A stretch of 64,000 bases of DNA, from NCBI GenBank assembly GCA_963792175.1, contig CAWBVG010000009.1:6311-70310 (forward strand), written 5' to 3'. This stretch comes from CAWBVG01 sp963792175. GTDB lineage: Bacteria; Acidobacteriota; Vicinamibacteria; Vicinamibacterales; CAVVIG01. The translations under genes and the position numbers were made by a program. Numbering within the stretch: the first letter of the stretch is position 1; every line of letters begins with the position of its first letter. A model generated the notes under the pieces. The model was not told where the DNA came from, did not search any database, and worked only from the letters and a program-made list of their open reading frames with translations. Positions 44,460-53,630 of the stretch are shown in pieces.

Positions 44460-45628
44460 CTACTGCTGCTTCTTCGCGGCGTCCTCGGCTTCCTTGAACC
44501 GCGCGCCCCTCAGCATGTTCGTCATCGCGTAGTTGCCCTCGTGACAGGCGTACTCGGTACAGCTGCTCCTGGGTCGCCTTCCACGGATACTCGCCGGTCC
44601 ACGCGCGATCCCACGTCGCCGGATCCTCGATCGTGAAGCGATACAGGAGCGTGTTCGCGTCGACGCGCCTGATGCGTTCGACGACGTGCAGCTGATCGCT
44701 CGACCCGTTGAACTGCGTTTTGGCCGTGAAATTCGTGGTGTCCACGACGAGCGTGTCGCCTTCCCACCAGCCGATCGAATCGCCCATCCAGCGGCGGATG
44801 GTCGGCGGCAGGTGCTTGCCGCCGATGCGGACGACGCGCGCGTCGTGCACCATCTCGTTCAGGATCAGCACCGTGTCGCGGGTCTGCACGATCTGTTTGA
44901 AATTGTTGTAGAAGTAATTCGGCAGCGCGGGAGGACCCGCCGTGGAATTGAAGCCGAGCAGGCATCGCTCCGCCAGCGGGCGCGACTCCGGTCCGTCGAA
45001 CGCGCCGGGCGGTCCGGAAGCAGTGGCCCCCTCGCCGGCGCTGGGATCCGCGGCGGCCGCGCGCAGCCGGGCAATGCGCTGCCGCGCTTCGGGCTTCATC
45101 GGCGGCATCTTGCCGTCCGGCGGATCGATCAGGATGGAGCTGCGCTTCTGGCCGTCGACGCTGATGATCTGCCGGCCCTGCTCGATCCAGAACCGGTTGT
45201 ACCCGCCCGTCCCGCCGCCGGCGAATTGCTCGACCGCTTCGAGCCACGTCTTCGTCGCGACGCGCTCGCCGCCGACCGAAGGCGCGCCGCGATCGCCGCT
45301 GAGTGGCGCGGCGTCCTTGGCCTCGCGCTGACGGTCGTAGGCCTCGGCCGCCGCCGCCTCCTCATCGGTGAGCACCGGGCGGCCGCGGGCTTCCGCCGGC
45401 CGCTCGAGCGGCGTCACGGTCGCGACGTCATACAGTCCCTGGAAATCGGGATGGCCATCGGTCGTGCGCGGCCGGGGTAGCGGCTGCGCGCGCTGGCGCG
45501 GCCTTCGCGGGTGTTTGGGCAGGCGCTTTGGCGGCCTGCGCGCCGAGCGGCCGGGCGGCGCATACCACCGTAACCGCAACCAGCAGGCCGGAGAGCAAGA
45601 CAGTGTGCGAGCGATTCCGCATGAGCAT
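44460..45628 (-). CDS. Conserved secreted protein of unknown function, two frameshifts
   Basis: About 389 codons. ATG 45628 (SD GGAG) begins a signal peptide (SHTVLLSGLLVAVTVVCAAR). After an Ala/Pro-rich linker the frame shifts near 45480 into TTDGHPDFQGLYDVATVTPL. A conserved central block DGKMPPMKPEARQRI and a strong motif RRWMGDSIGWWEGDTLVVDT follow. A second indel near 44555 restores EYACHEGNYAMTNMLRGARF to stop TAG 44460. I recall this W-E-G-D-T-L-V-V-D-T block from many acidobacterial secreted proteins but know no function. It diverges from the tannase gene. Confidence 0.72.
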
Positions 45629-45779
45629 CACTCCAGGTTCTACGATTGAACGGCCGCGGGGTTTCACGATGATGTTGGGCACAGGTCGCGCCCTTGTCAA
45701 GCCAGACACGCGACATCGTTCGCCCGCGCTTTCCGGCTACAATCGGCGAACTCGTGGCGGAAAGTAACTGGAGACGGCC

Positions 45780-47488
45780 ATGCACGCGAGTCTGATCACC
45801 GCAGGCGTCGTGGTGGCGATCGCCGCCGCATCCGGCCGCGCCGCCACGCCGCAAACCACGGTCAGAAACCAGGCGACGTGCGGCTCGCTGAAGGGGCTCG
45901 CCATTCCGGCGGCCTCGATTGGGCTGCCCACCACCGGCGCCACGATCGCGGCGGCGGATCTCATCGCCGCGGCGCCGGAGACGGTCGCCGGCGAGCGCGC
46001 GGTCCTCGCGACGCCGGAGTACTGCAAGGTCACGGGCAGCATCGCGCCGATAGACTTGTCTGCGCCGCCGATCAACTTCCAGGTCAATCTGCCGGCGTCG
46101 TGGAATCGCAAGATCGCGCAGATGGGCGGCAGCGGCAACAACGGTGTGATTCCCGTCGCGCTGACGACCGGCATGCAATGGGGGCCGGAGTCGATTCCGC
46201 CGAACGCGCCGTACGCGCTGTCGCGCGGATTCGTGACCTACGGCAGCGACTCGGGTCATCAGAATGCGGGGCCAGGCGCCGCCGGCGCGGCCGCGGCGCC
46301 GCCGCCGCCGGACTGGACGACGAATGACGAGGCGCTGACCAACTTCGCGTACGCGCAGATGAAGAAGACGCACGACGTGGCGGTGGCGCTCGTCGCGAAG
46401 TTCTATGGCGAGCCGATCCGGCGCAGCTATTACTTCGGGTCGTCGCAGGGCGGGCGCGAGGCGTTGATCGTCGTGCAGCGATTCCCGCAGGACTACGACG
46501 GCGTCTTCGCGCAGGTGCCGGCGAACACCTACGTGCAGCTGGCGGTCGGCGGATCCGCTCGCGCGCGCGAAGATGCAGGCCGGCGACGGATGGATTCCGC
46601 CCGCGAAGGTCACCGTCGTCGCCCAGGAAGTCCGGCGGCAGTGCGACGCGCTCGACGGCATCGAAGACGGCCTGGTCAGCAACTACGTCGCCTGCAACCG
46701 CAGGTTCGATCCGGCGCGTCACGCCGAATCCGCTGGCGGCGGTTCGCTGCGCCGGCGGCGCCGACACCGGCGAGACGTGTCTCTCGGACGCGCAGATCAA
46801 GGCGGCCGATGCCCTCCACGCGGCGACGGCGTATCCGTTCGCACTCGACAAGGGGTGGACGACGTTCGCGGGCTGGGGGACCGGCAGCGAGTCCGCGATG
46901 AACTGGAAGACATTCCCCGCCAAGCCGACGCCGGCGTCGGCGAACAGCGGCCTGCTGCGTAGCCGCGTCGTCCGCGATGCGAACGTCAACGTGCTCGAGA
47001 CCGACCTCGGGAAATACGCGAAGGCGATTCAGCAGCTGTCCGCGCTGCTCGACGCCGCCGATCCGGACCTGTCGGCGTTCAGGCGCCGCGGCGGCAAGTT
47101 GATCATGAAGGTCAACACCACCGACTACACGGTCAACCCGCGCTGGGTGATGCAGTACTACGACAAGGTCGTGGAGAAGATGGGCGCCGGACCGGTCGAC
47201 GAGTTTCTGCGCTTCTATGTGGCCGTCGGCTTGTTCCACAACCGCAACATCGGCCGCAATCCGCTGACCGACGCGCCGGTGCCGATGTATGTGGACTTCA
47301 TCGCCATGCTCGACGACTGGGTCGAGCACGGCAAGGCGCCCGCCGACACGCAGGTGCTGACCGACATGGATCTCACGCCGCCGTTCGCGGTCCGCGCGAC
47401 GTTCCCGATGTGCCGCTATCCGATGTACCCGCGGTACCAGGGCGCGGGTGATCCGAAGAGCGCCGCCAGCTACCGCTGTGTGAGGTAG
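45780..47488 (+). CDS. Tannase/feruloyl esterase family protein, two frameshifts
   Basis: About 569 codons. A signal peptide (to about 22) precedes CGSLKGLAIPAA with the first Cys of the family. The nucleophile is in YFGSSQGGREALIV (G-x-S-x-G-G). The frame breaks near 46550 (before DPLARAKMQAGDGW) and again near 46715 (before TPNPLAAVRCAGGADTGETC). The late YYDKVVEKMG and the Cys-rich end MCRYPMYPRY are typical. The family cleaves ester bonds of gallate, ferulate or terephthalate half-esters. The adjoining CoA ligase would suit an aromatic acid product. Confidence 0.87.
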
Positions 47489-47495
47489 GGGCCTC

Positions 47496-49115
47496 ATGAT
47501 TGTCCGAAGCCCGAGTCCTCCCATCGAGGTTCCTGACGTCACCGTTGGTGCGTTCGTGCTCCGGCAGGCCGAACGCCTCGCGGACAAGCCTGCGATCATC
47601 GATGGGCCGACAGGTCGCACGCTCTCCTACGGTCAGTTCGCGGACATGGTGCGCCGGGTTGCCACCGCGCTGGATCGCCGCGGGTTTCGCAAGGGAGACG
47701 TGTTCGCGGTTTACAGCCACAACGTTCCGGAATATGCCGTCGTCTTCAACGCGGTCGCGCTCGTCGGCGGCGTCGTCACGACGGCGAATCCGTTGTGTAC
47801 AGCAGCCGAATTGACCAAGCAGCTGAAAGACAGCCGGCCGCGGCTGATGGTCACGGCGCCGCCGTATCTGGACAAAGCGAAGGAAGCTGCTGCGGCCGCC
47901 GGCGTCGAGACGCTCTACATGTTCGGCGGCGAAGGCGCTCAAAGAGAAGATGGCGTGCGGCCGTTTGACGAACTGCTCGACGCGCCCCCGAACCCGCCAT
48001 CGGTCTCGATCACACCGTCCGAAGACGTCGTCGTGCTCCCGTACTCGAGCGGGACGACGGGACTGCCGAAAGGCGTGATGTTGACGCACCGCAATGTGGT
48101 GGCGAACCTCTGCCAGATCAACGGAGCCGAGGCGTTCGACGGATTCCAGGAGCGCGATCGGATTCTGGCGGTGCTCCCGCTGTTCCACATCTATGGCATG
48201 GTGGTCGTCCTGAAGCTCGGGCTCGCGAACGGCGCCACCATCGTCACGATGCCACGTTTCGATTTCGAGGAGTTTCTCGCGACGATACAGAAGTACCGCA
48301 TCACGAATCTGCCGATCGTGCCGCCGCTGGTGCTGGCCCTCCTGAAGAGTCCGCTGGTCAGCGGCTACGACCTGTCGAGCGTGCGCATGATATTTTCCGG
48401 CGCCGCGCCGCTCGGCGAGGCGCAGGCCATCGAGCTGCAGCAGCGCCTCAATTGTCAGGTGCGTCAGGGTTACGGGATGACGGAGGCGAGCCCGGTGACG
48501 CACATCAGCCCGACCGTCGAGGGCGTTCCCGCGAAGATCGGTTCGGTCGGCCGCCCGGTGCCCAACACCGAAGTGAAGATCGTCGACGCGGCAACCGGCG
48601 AGCCCGTCGGCGCGCCGCGGGCCGAAGGCGAGCTGCTGATTCGCGGTCCGCAGATCATGAAAGGCTACTTGAACAAGCCCGACGACACGGCCGCGTCGAT
48701 CGATCCGGAGGGCTGGTATCACACCGGCGACGTCGGCTACGTCGACGAAGAGGGCTGGTTCTACATCGTCGATCGCACGAAGGAACTGATCAAATACAAG
48801 GGGATGCAGGTGGCGCCTGCGGAACTCGAGGCGCTGCTGTTGACGCATCCCGCGGTCCTCGACGTCGCGGTGGTGCGGCGGCCGGATGAAGAAGCGGGCG
48901 AGATTCCGAAAGCGTTTGTCGTGATGAAGCCCGATGCGGAATCGCGGGCGACAACCGGCGAATCGATCATGGCGTGGGTGAGCGAGCGGGTGTCGCCGCA
49001 CAAGAAAGTCCGACGGCTCGAGTTCGTCGACCAGATTCCGAAGTCGCCGTCCGGGAAAATCCTGCGCCGGCTGCTCGTCGATGGATCGGGGGAGATTGCG
49101 GCGAGGAGCCGGTGA
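47496..49115 (+). CDS. 4-coumarate-CoA ligase-like acyl-CoA synthetase
   Basis: 539 residues. AMP motif PYSSGTTGLPKGVMLTHRN, the plant-4CL-like PLFHIYGM, QGYGMTEASPVTHISP, GWYHTGDVGYVDEEGWFYIV and the catalytic Lys in KSPSGKILRRLL are all seen. It resembles 4CL and related CoA ligases for aromatic or fatty acids. It starts seven bases after the tannase stop, which suggests co-expression: ester hydrolysis then activation of the released acid. Thiolase, SDR and two acyl-CoA dehydrogenase genes follow nearby. Confidence 0.9.
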   Translation: MIVRSPSPPIEVPDVTVGAFVLRQAERLADKPAIIDGPTGRTLSYGQFADMVRRVATALDRRGFRKGDVFAVYSHNVPEYAVVFNAVALVGGVVTTANPLCTAAELTKQLKDSRPRLMVTAPPYLDKAKEAAAAAGVETLYMFGGEGAQREDGVRPFDELLDAPPNPPSVSITPSEDVVVLPYSSGTTGLPKGVMLTHRNVVANLCQINGAEAFDGFQERDRILAVLPLFHIYGMVVVLKLGLANGATIVTMPRFDFEEFLATIQKYRITNLPIVPPLVLALLKSPLVSGYDLSSVRMIFSGAAPLGEAQAIELQQRLNCQVRQGYGMTEASPVTHISPTVEGVPAKIGSVGRPVPNTEVKIVDAATGEPVGAPRAEGELLIRGPQIMKGYLNKPDDTAASIDPEGWYHTGDVGYVDEEGWFYIVDRTKELIKYKGMQVAPAELEALLLTHPAVLDVAVVRRPDEEAGEIPKAFVVMKPDAESRATTGESIMAWVSERVSPHKKVRRLEFVDQIPKSPSGKILRRLLVDGSGEIAARSR

Positions 49116-49128
49116 TGGCTCTCTGCGC

Positions 49129-50310
49129 TCATCCCAGCCGCTCGACAATCGTCACGTTGGCCTGGCCGCCGCCTTCGCACATCGTCTGTAGACCGTAGCG
49201 CTTGCCACGGGCCTGCAGCGCATGCACCAGCGTCGTCATCAGCCTGGTGCCCGACGCACCGAGCGGGTGGCCGAGCGCGATCGCGCCGCCGTTGACGTTC
49301 AGCCGCGCCGGGTCGGCGCCGGTGTCCTGCAGCCAGGCCAGCGGGACCGAGGCGAACGCCTCGTTCACCTCGAAGAGGTCGATGTCGTCGACGGTCATGC
49401 CCGCCTTCTTCAGCGCGTGGTGCGTGGCCGGCAGCGGCGCTTCGAGCATGATCACGGGGTCGCCGCCGATCACGGTCATGTGGTGAACGCGCGCCAGTGG
49501 GTCCACGCCGATCGCTTTCAGACCGCGATCGTTGACCACGACCACGCCGCTCGCGCCGTCGCAGATCTGGCTGGCGCTCGCGGCCGTGATGCGGCCGCCT
49601 TCGCGCAGCAGCTTCACGCCGCGGATGCCTTCGAGCGTCGCGTCCATGCGGATACCTTCGTCCGCGACATGCATCGCATCGACGATCGGGCCCCCGGCGA
49701 CGCGCACCGCCACCGGCACGATCTCGGCCGTGAACCCTCCGTCCAGCGTGGCCTGCCTCGCGCGCTCATGGCTTTGCAGCGAGTAGCAGTCGAGCGCCTC
49801 CCTGGAGAGCTGGTATTTCTCCGCCATCATCTCCGCGCCCATGAACTGGCTGAACTCGGGCCCGGGGTAGCGCGCCCGGATCGTCGGGCTCATGTAGTGA
49901 CCCAACCCGGCGTCCTTGTAGATCCCCGACAACGTCGCCATCGGAATGCGCGACATGCTTTCCACGCCCGCGGCGATGACGCAGTCCATCGTGCCGGACA
50001 TGACCGCCTGGGCGGCAAAGTGCAGCGCCTGCTGCGACGAACCGCATTGCCGGTCGATGGTCACGCCCGGCACCGCCTTCGGCAGCTTCGAGGCGAGCAC
50101 CGCCATGCGGCCAATGCAGCCGCTCTGCTCTCCGGCCTGCAGCACGCAACCCATGATCACGTCGTCCACCAGCGCCGGGTCTGCGTTGGTGCGCTCGAGC
50201 AGTGCGTCGATGACCTGTGCGGCCAGGTCCGCCGGATGCCAGCCCGAAAGCCGGCCGCCGCGCCTGCCCCCTGCCGTGCGGGCGGCAGCCACGATATAAG
50301 CTTCAGCCAT
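49129..50310 (-). CDS. Thiolase (acetyl-CoA acetyltransferase family)
   Basis: 393 residues from ATG 50310. The acylated Cys is in DRQCGSSQQALHFAAQAV, the second Cys/His pair in NVNGGAIALGHPLGASGTRL and CEGGGQANVTIVE. NEAFASVPLAWL is also conserved. It cleaves 3-oxoacyl-CoA or condenses acyl-CoAs. The start codon overlaps the divergent SDR start by two bases; a strong GGAGGAGAG ribosome site lies inside the SDR gene. It is convergent with the 4CL-like gene. Confidence 0.94.
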   Translation of the reverse strand: MAEAYIVAAARTAGGRRGGRLSGWHPADLAAQVIDALLERTNADPALVDDVIMGCVLQAGEQSGCIGRMAVLASKLPKAVPGVTIDRQCGSSQQALHFAAQAVMSGTMDCVIAAGVESMSRIPMATLSGIYKDAGLGHYMSPTIRARYPGPEFSQFMGAEMMAEKYQLSREALDCYSLQSHERARQATLDGGFTAEIVPVAVRVAGGPIVDAMHVADEGIRMDATLEGIRGVKLLREGGRITAASASQICDGASGVVVVNDRGLKAIGVDPLARVHHMTVIGGDPVIMLEAPLPATHHALKKAGMTVDDIDLFEVNEAFASVPLAWLQDTGADPARLNVNGGAIALGHPLGASGTRLMTTLVHALQARGKRYGLQTMCEGGGQANVTIVERLG

Positions 50311-51091
50311 GAAACTCTCCTCCAGCATCTCCGCCGTCATCACCGGCGGCGCCTCCGGCCTGGGCGCGGCCACCGCGCGCCGCCTCGCAGCTCATGGCGT
50401 CAGGGTCGCGCTGTTCGACTTGAACGAAGCCGCTGGCGAGGCGCTGGCCGCTGAACTGGGCGGCGTGTTCTGCAAGGTGGACGTCACCAGCGAAGAGCAG
50501 GTGGACGCCGGCTTCGCAAAAGCGCGCGCCGCCATCGGCCAGGAGCGTGTCCTCGTCAACTGCGCCGGCACGGGCAACGCTATCAAAACCGCCAGCCGCG
50601 ACAAGAGCACCGGCGCGATCGTGTCGTTCCCCACCGCCGACTTCGACCGCATCATCCAGATCAACCTCGTGGGGACATTCCGCTGCACCGCGAAATCGGC
50701 GGCCGGCATGATGACGCTTCCCGTCCTGGACGACGGCGAACGTGGCGCGATCGTCAACACCGCGTCCGTGGCGGCGCAGGACGGCCAGATTGGCCAGGCA
50801 TCGTACTCCGCCTCGAAGGCCGGCATCGTCGGCATGACATTGCCGATTGCGCGCGATCTCATGGGCGAGGGCATCCGCGTCAACACGATCCTGCCGGGCA
50901 TCTTCGACACGCCACTGCTGGCCCGGTTGCCCGAGCATGTGAAGAGCGCGCTGGCTGCGTCAGTGCCGTTCCCCAAGCGGCTGGGCCACCCGGACGAGTA
51001 CGCCGCACTGGCCGAGTTCATGATCACGACAGGATACGTGAACGGCGAATGCGTGCGGCTGGATGGCGCGATCCGCATGGCGCCGCGTTGA
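50309..51091 (+). CDS. Short-chain dehydrogenase (3-hydroxyacyl-CoA dehydrogenase type)
   Basis: 260 residues. Cofactor motif TGGASGLGAATARRL, NCAGTGNA, catalytic Ser in VNTASVAA and YSASK. The LVGTFRCTAKSAAGM and PFPKRLGHPDEYAAL segments fit HSD10-like 3-hydroxyacyl-CoA dehydrogenases, which suits the neighbouring thiolase and acyl-CoA dehydrogenases. The ATG (50309) is shared with the divergent thiolase start codon through CATG. A TATAAG at 50295-50300 could be its promoter, close to the start. Confidence 0.9.
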   Translation: MKLSSSISAVITGGASGLGAATARRLAAHGVRVALFDLNEAAGEALAAELGGVFCKVDVTSEEQVDAGFAKARAAIGQERVLVNCAGTGNAIKTASRDKSTGAIVSFPTADFDRIIQINLVGTFRCTAKSAAGMMTLPVLDDGERGAIVNTASVAAQDGQIGQASYSASKAGIVGMTLPIARDLMGEGIRVNTILPGIFDTPLLARLPEHVKSALAASVPFPKRLGHPDEYAALAEFMITTGYVNGECVRLDGAIRMAPR

Positions 51092-51255
51092 AGGCAGGCC
51101 GCGACTACCGGTCGGGGACATGTCCCAATACTTCTGCGGCTCGGCGACGACGATCGCGATGGCGTCACCGCGTGGCGAAACCGCGAGCCGGAGGCGCCCG
51201 TGCCCCCCACTGGGCGAAATGATAGTGTTCACGAATTGCGAACGGGGGTCGCCAC

Positions 51256-51597
51256 ATGCGTTACGCGGTGTTCGCCATCCTGCTGGGTGTAGCTCTCGCG
51301 CGCGCGTCTGGTCCCCAAGCTGACCAACGGCTCGCGGCGGAGCGAGCGAAGATCGACGCGGTCGACCGGCGGGTTGTCGCACTGTTGAACGAGCGGGCGA
51401 TTCTGGTTCGTGACATCGGCCGCATCAAACAGCAGTCCGGCGCTGCGGTGAACGACCCGACACGTGTCGCGGACGTGCTGCGGCGGGTGACCGGAGCGAA
51501 TCGAGGTCCGCTGCCGAATGAACATCTGCAGCGAATCTACGAGGTCATCGTGCGGGAGATGACCGCGTTCGAGGCGCAGGAGATGTCGAGGCAGTAG
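51256..51597 (+). CDS. Secreted chorismate mutase (AroQ type)
   Basis: 113 residues. A short signal peptide (MRYAVFAILLGVALARASG) precedes an all-helical AroQ domain: RLAAERAKIDAVDRRVVALL, NERAILVRDIGRIKQQSG and RIYEVIVREMTAFE. Arg, Lys and Glu ligands of the AroQ pocket are recognisable. It converts chorismate to prephenate. Export of this enzyme is known from AroQ-gamma proteins of some pathogens, but those are longer. The next gene starts four bases downstream. Confidence 0.8.
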   Translation: MRYAVFAILLGVALARASGPQADQRLAAERAKIDAVDRRVVALLNERAILVRDIGRIKQQSGAAVNDPTRVADVLRRVTGANRGPLPNEHLQRIYEVIVREMTAFEAQEMSRQ

Positions 51598-51600
51598 TCT

Positions 51601-52506
51601 ATGGCTGAGGTGCTCGCTTATCGATACCGAATCCTCGCGCGACTCCGCCCGGTCGTGCCGACACTTGCGGTTCTCGGACTGCTGATGGCATACGGCCCAG
51701 TGGTTGCCCAGCAGGCGTTGAACTGGGCGGCGGACGATGGCAGTCGCGTCGCGACGTTGGCGAAGGATGGCGCCCGCCTCGAAGGCGAGAATGTGATTCT
51801 GTGGTTTCCCAAATCGCTCGCGCTCGCGGATGCCGAGGCGCTGTTGAAGCGGTTGGAGCCCGGTGTGGCGGGTCTCTGGAGCCGAGTCGGCAGGCACGAC
51901 TGGCAGACCGTGAAGAAGGGCAAGATCACCTATTACCTGAGCGACGATACGTTCGTCTCGCATGCGTCAGGGCGTGCGGCTGTGTTCGTGCCCATGGCGC
52001 GCGTGCGGGACGGGCACGCGCCGTTTTTGCACGAGGCGACGCACGAACTGCTCGCCTCGACGCGAACGGACAGAACGCCTGCCGGACCGTCAGGTCGGCG
52101 GCCGTTGTGGCTGACTGAAGGACTGCCCGATTACATCGCGCGGCTTGTTGCCGCGAACGCTGGGATGACCGAGGCCGGACCCTTCGACACGCCGACGATT
52201 GCGGGCGTCGATAACGTGTGCACGGAGCGCGCTCGAACGGCGAATGGGGCAACGATGATGCCCTACATCGGCGGCGACGGACGACCGGAAGTGCTCTACA
52301 CCACGGAACGGAGCCGGTTCGCGCCGACGTTCTATGCGTGCTCGTTCTCGTTCGTCAAATACCTGGCCGACCAGGTAGGGTTGAACGAACTGATCAACCT
52401 GTTCGCGTTCGGGCCGGCGGATATGAATGCCCGCCTCGATCGACTAAGAGGCAAGAAGCTTTCCGAATGGCGGGCCGAGTGGCTCCGGCTGCTGAATTTG
52501 GGCTGA
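51601..52506 (+). CDS. Secreted gluzincin-like metallopeptidase-fold protein
   Basis: 301 residues. A long N-terminal region with a hydrophobic segment (VVPTLAVLGLLMAYGPVVA) serves as signal peptide or anchor. APFLHEATHELLAS contains HEATH, the H-E-x-x-H zinc motif, and LTEGLPDYIARLV supplies the downstream glutamate of gluzincins. Two Cys residues (DNVCTER, YACSFSF) may pair. Function is unknown; it could be a peptidase or an inactive relative. It is coupled with the chorismate mutase gene. Confidence 0.68.
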   Translation: MAEVLAYRYRILARLRPVVPTLAVLGLLMAYGPVVAQQALNWAADDGSRVATLAKDGARLEGENVILWFPKSLALADAEALLKRLEPGVAGLWSRVGRHDWQTVKKGKITYYLSDDTFVSHASGRAAVFVPMARVRDGHAPFLHEATHELLASTRTDRTPAGPSGRRPLWLTEGLPDYIARLVAANAGMTEAGPFDTPTIAGVDNVCTERARTANGATMMPYIGGDGRPEVLYTTERSRFAPTFYACSFSFVKYLADQVGLNELINLFAFGPADMNARLDRLRGKKLSEWRAEWLRLLNLG

Positions 52507-52532
52507 CACTCCACAACTAGCCCATTGCGTTT

Positions 52533-53630
52533 CTACGGTGCGGTCTTTGCGCCGGCGTCCACAACCAACCGTGCCAACCGTTCGCGATGGAACGTGGCGT
52601 CGCCGAGCATCGTCTCCGACGCCTTGGCGCGCCGGTAATAGAGATGCAGATCGTTTTCCCACGTGAAACCCATGCCGCCGTGGATCTGAATGGCGCGGTT
52701 CCCTACCGTGCGGCACGCGTCGCTGGCATAGAGCTTCGCAATCGACACGGCGGCTGACGCGTCGGCCGCGCCTTCCTGCAGCGCCACGGCGGCGTAGTAC
52801 ACGGCCGAGCGCGCGCTTTCCGTTTCCAGATACATGTCCGCGCACTGATGTTGCACGGCCTGGAACGATCCGATCGGCTTCCCGAACTGCTTTCGCGTCT
52901 TCGCGTAGTCCACGGTGATGTCGAGCATCCGCTGCATGCCGCCCACCATCTCGGCCACCAGCGCCGTGGTCGCGATGTCGAGCGCGCGATCGAGTCCCGC
53001 GAAAGCGTCCAACTGTTCAGCGGCCACGTCCGTCAGCGACACCGCGTACAGCTTGCGCGTCAAGTCCATGCCAGCCATCGGCGTGATACTCACGCCGGGC
53101 GCTTTGGCGTCGACGACGTACACCCCGTCGCGCGCGACGACCACGATCGTGTTCGCGACGCCGGCATCGGGCACGAACAGCTTCTCGCCCGAGAGCCTGC
53201 CGTTGTTCGCGGTCAGCTGGACCGCCGCGCGATCCCAGCCGGACTTCGGCTCGACAAACGCGAGCGTCGCGCGCGCATCGCCGTGCGCAATCGGCGCGAG
53301 GAATTGGTGCTTGTGCGCGCGGTCTGCACACGCGTCGAGCACGGCGCCCGCCATCGCCACGGTCGCAAACAACGGTCCTGGCAGAAGCGCCCGTCCGGCC
53401 TCCTCCATCAGGAGCACGAGTTCGACGATGCCCAGGCCGACGCCACCGTGCGCCTCGTCAACGATGATTCCGGTGTAGCCCTGGGCTGCCAGCTTTGCCC
53501 AGAGCTGGGGGTCGTAGGCGGCGGCGGATTCGGCGGCGCGCCGGACGAACGCCATCGGGCACTCGCCGGCAAAGAACTCGCGCGCGCTGTCGCGCAGGAT
53601 GACCTGGTTCTCGTTCAATCCGAAATGCAT
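52533..53630 (-). CDS. Acyl-CoA dehydrogenase, subunit without obvious catalytic Glu
   Basis: 365 residues. Domains in order: N-terminal helical (LNENQVILRDSAREFF), a reduced middle beta domain, C-terminal helical region TRKQFGKPIGSFQAVQHQCADM and IQIHGGMGFTWENDLHLYYR. It resembles the FadE27/29-like partner of two-component acyl-CoA dehydrogenases. It overlaps the stop/start junction with the next acyl-CoA dehydrogenase (53630), so both are probably one heteromeric enzyme. Confidence 0.9.
   Translation of the reverse strand: MHFGLNENQVILRDSAREFFAGECPMAFVRRAAESAAAYDPQLWAKLAAQGYTGIIVDEAHGGVGLGIVELVLLMEEAGRALLPGPLFATVAMAGAVLDACADRAHKHQFLAPIAHGDARATLAFVEPKSGWDRAAVQLTANNGRLSGEKLFVPDAGVANTIVVVARDGVYVVDAKAPGVSITPMAGMDLTRKLYAVSLTDVAAEQLDAFAGLDRALDIATTALVAEMVGGMQRMLDITVDYAKTRKQFGKPIGSFQAVQHQCADMYLETESARSAVYYAAVALQEGAADASAAVSIAKLYASDACRTVGNRAIQIHGGMGFTWENDLHLYYRRAKASETMLGDATFHRERLARLVVDAGAKTAP

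Noticed and set aside
45780..47488. Programmed frameshifting in the tannase gene
   Set aside because: Two shifts within 170 bp without a slippery heptamer or a nearby stop fit sequence error better.
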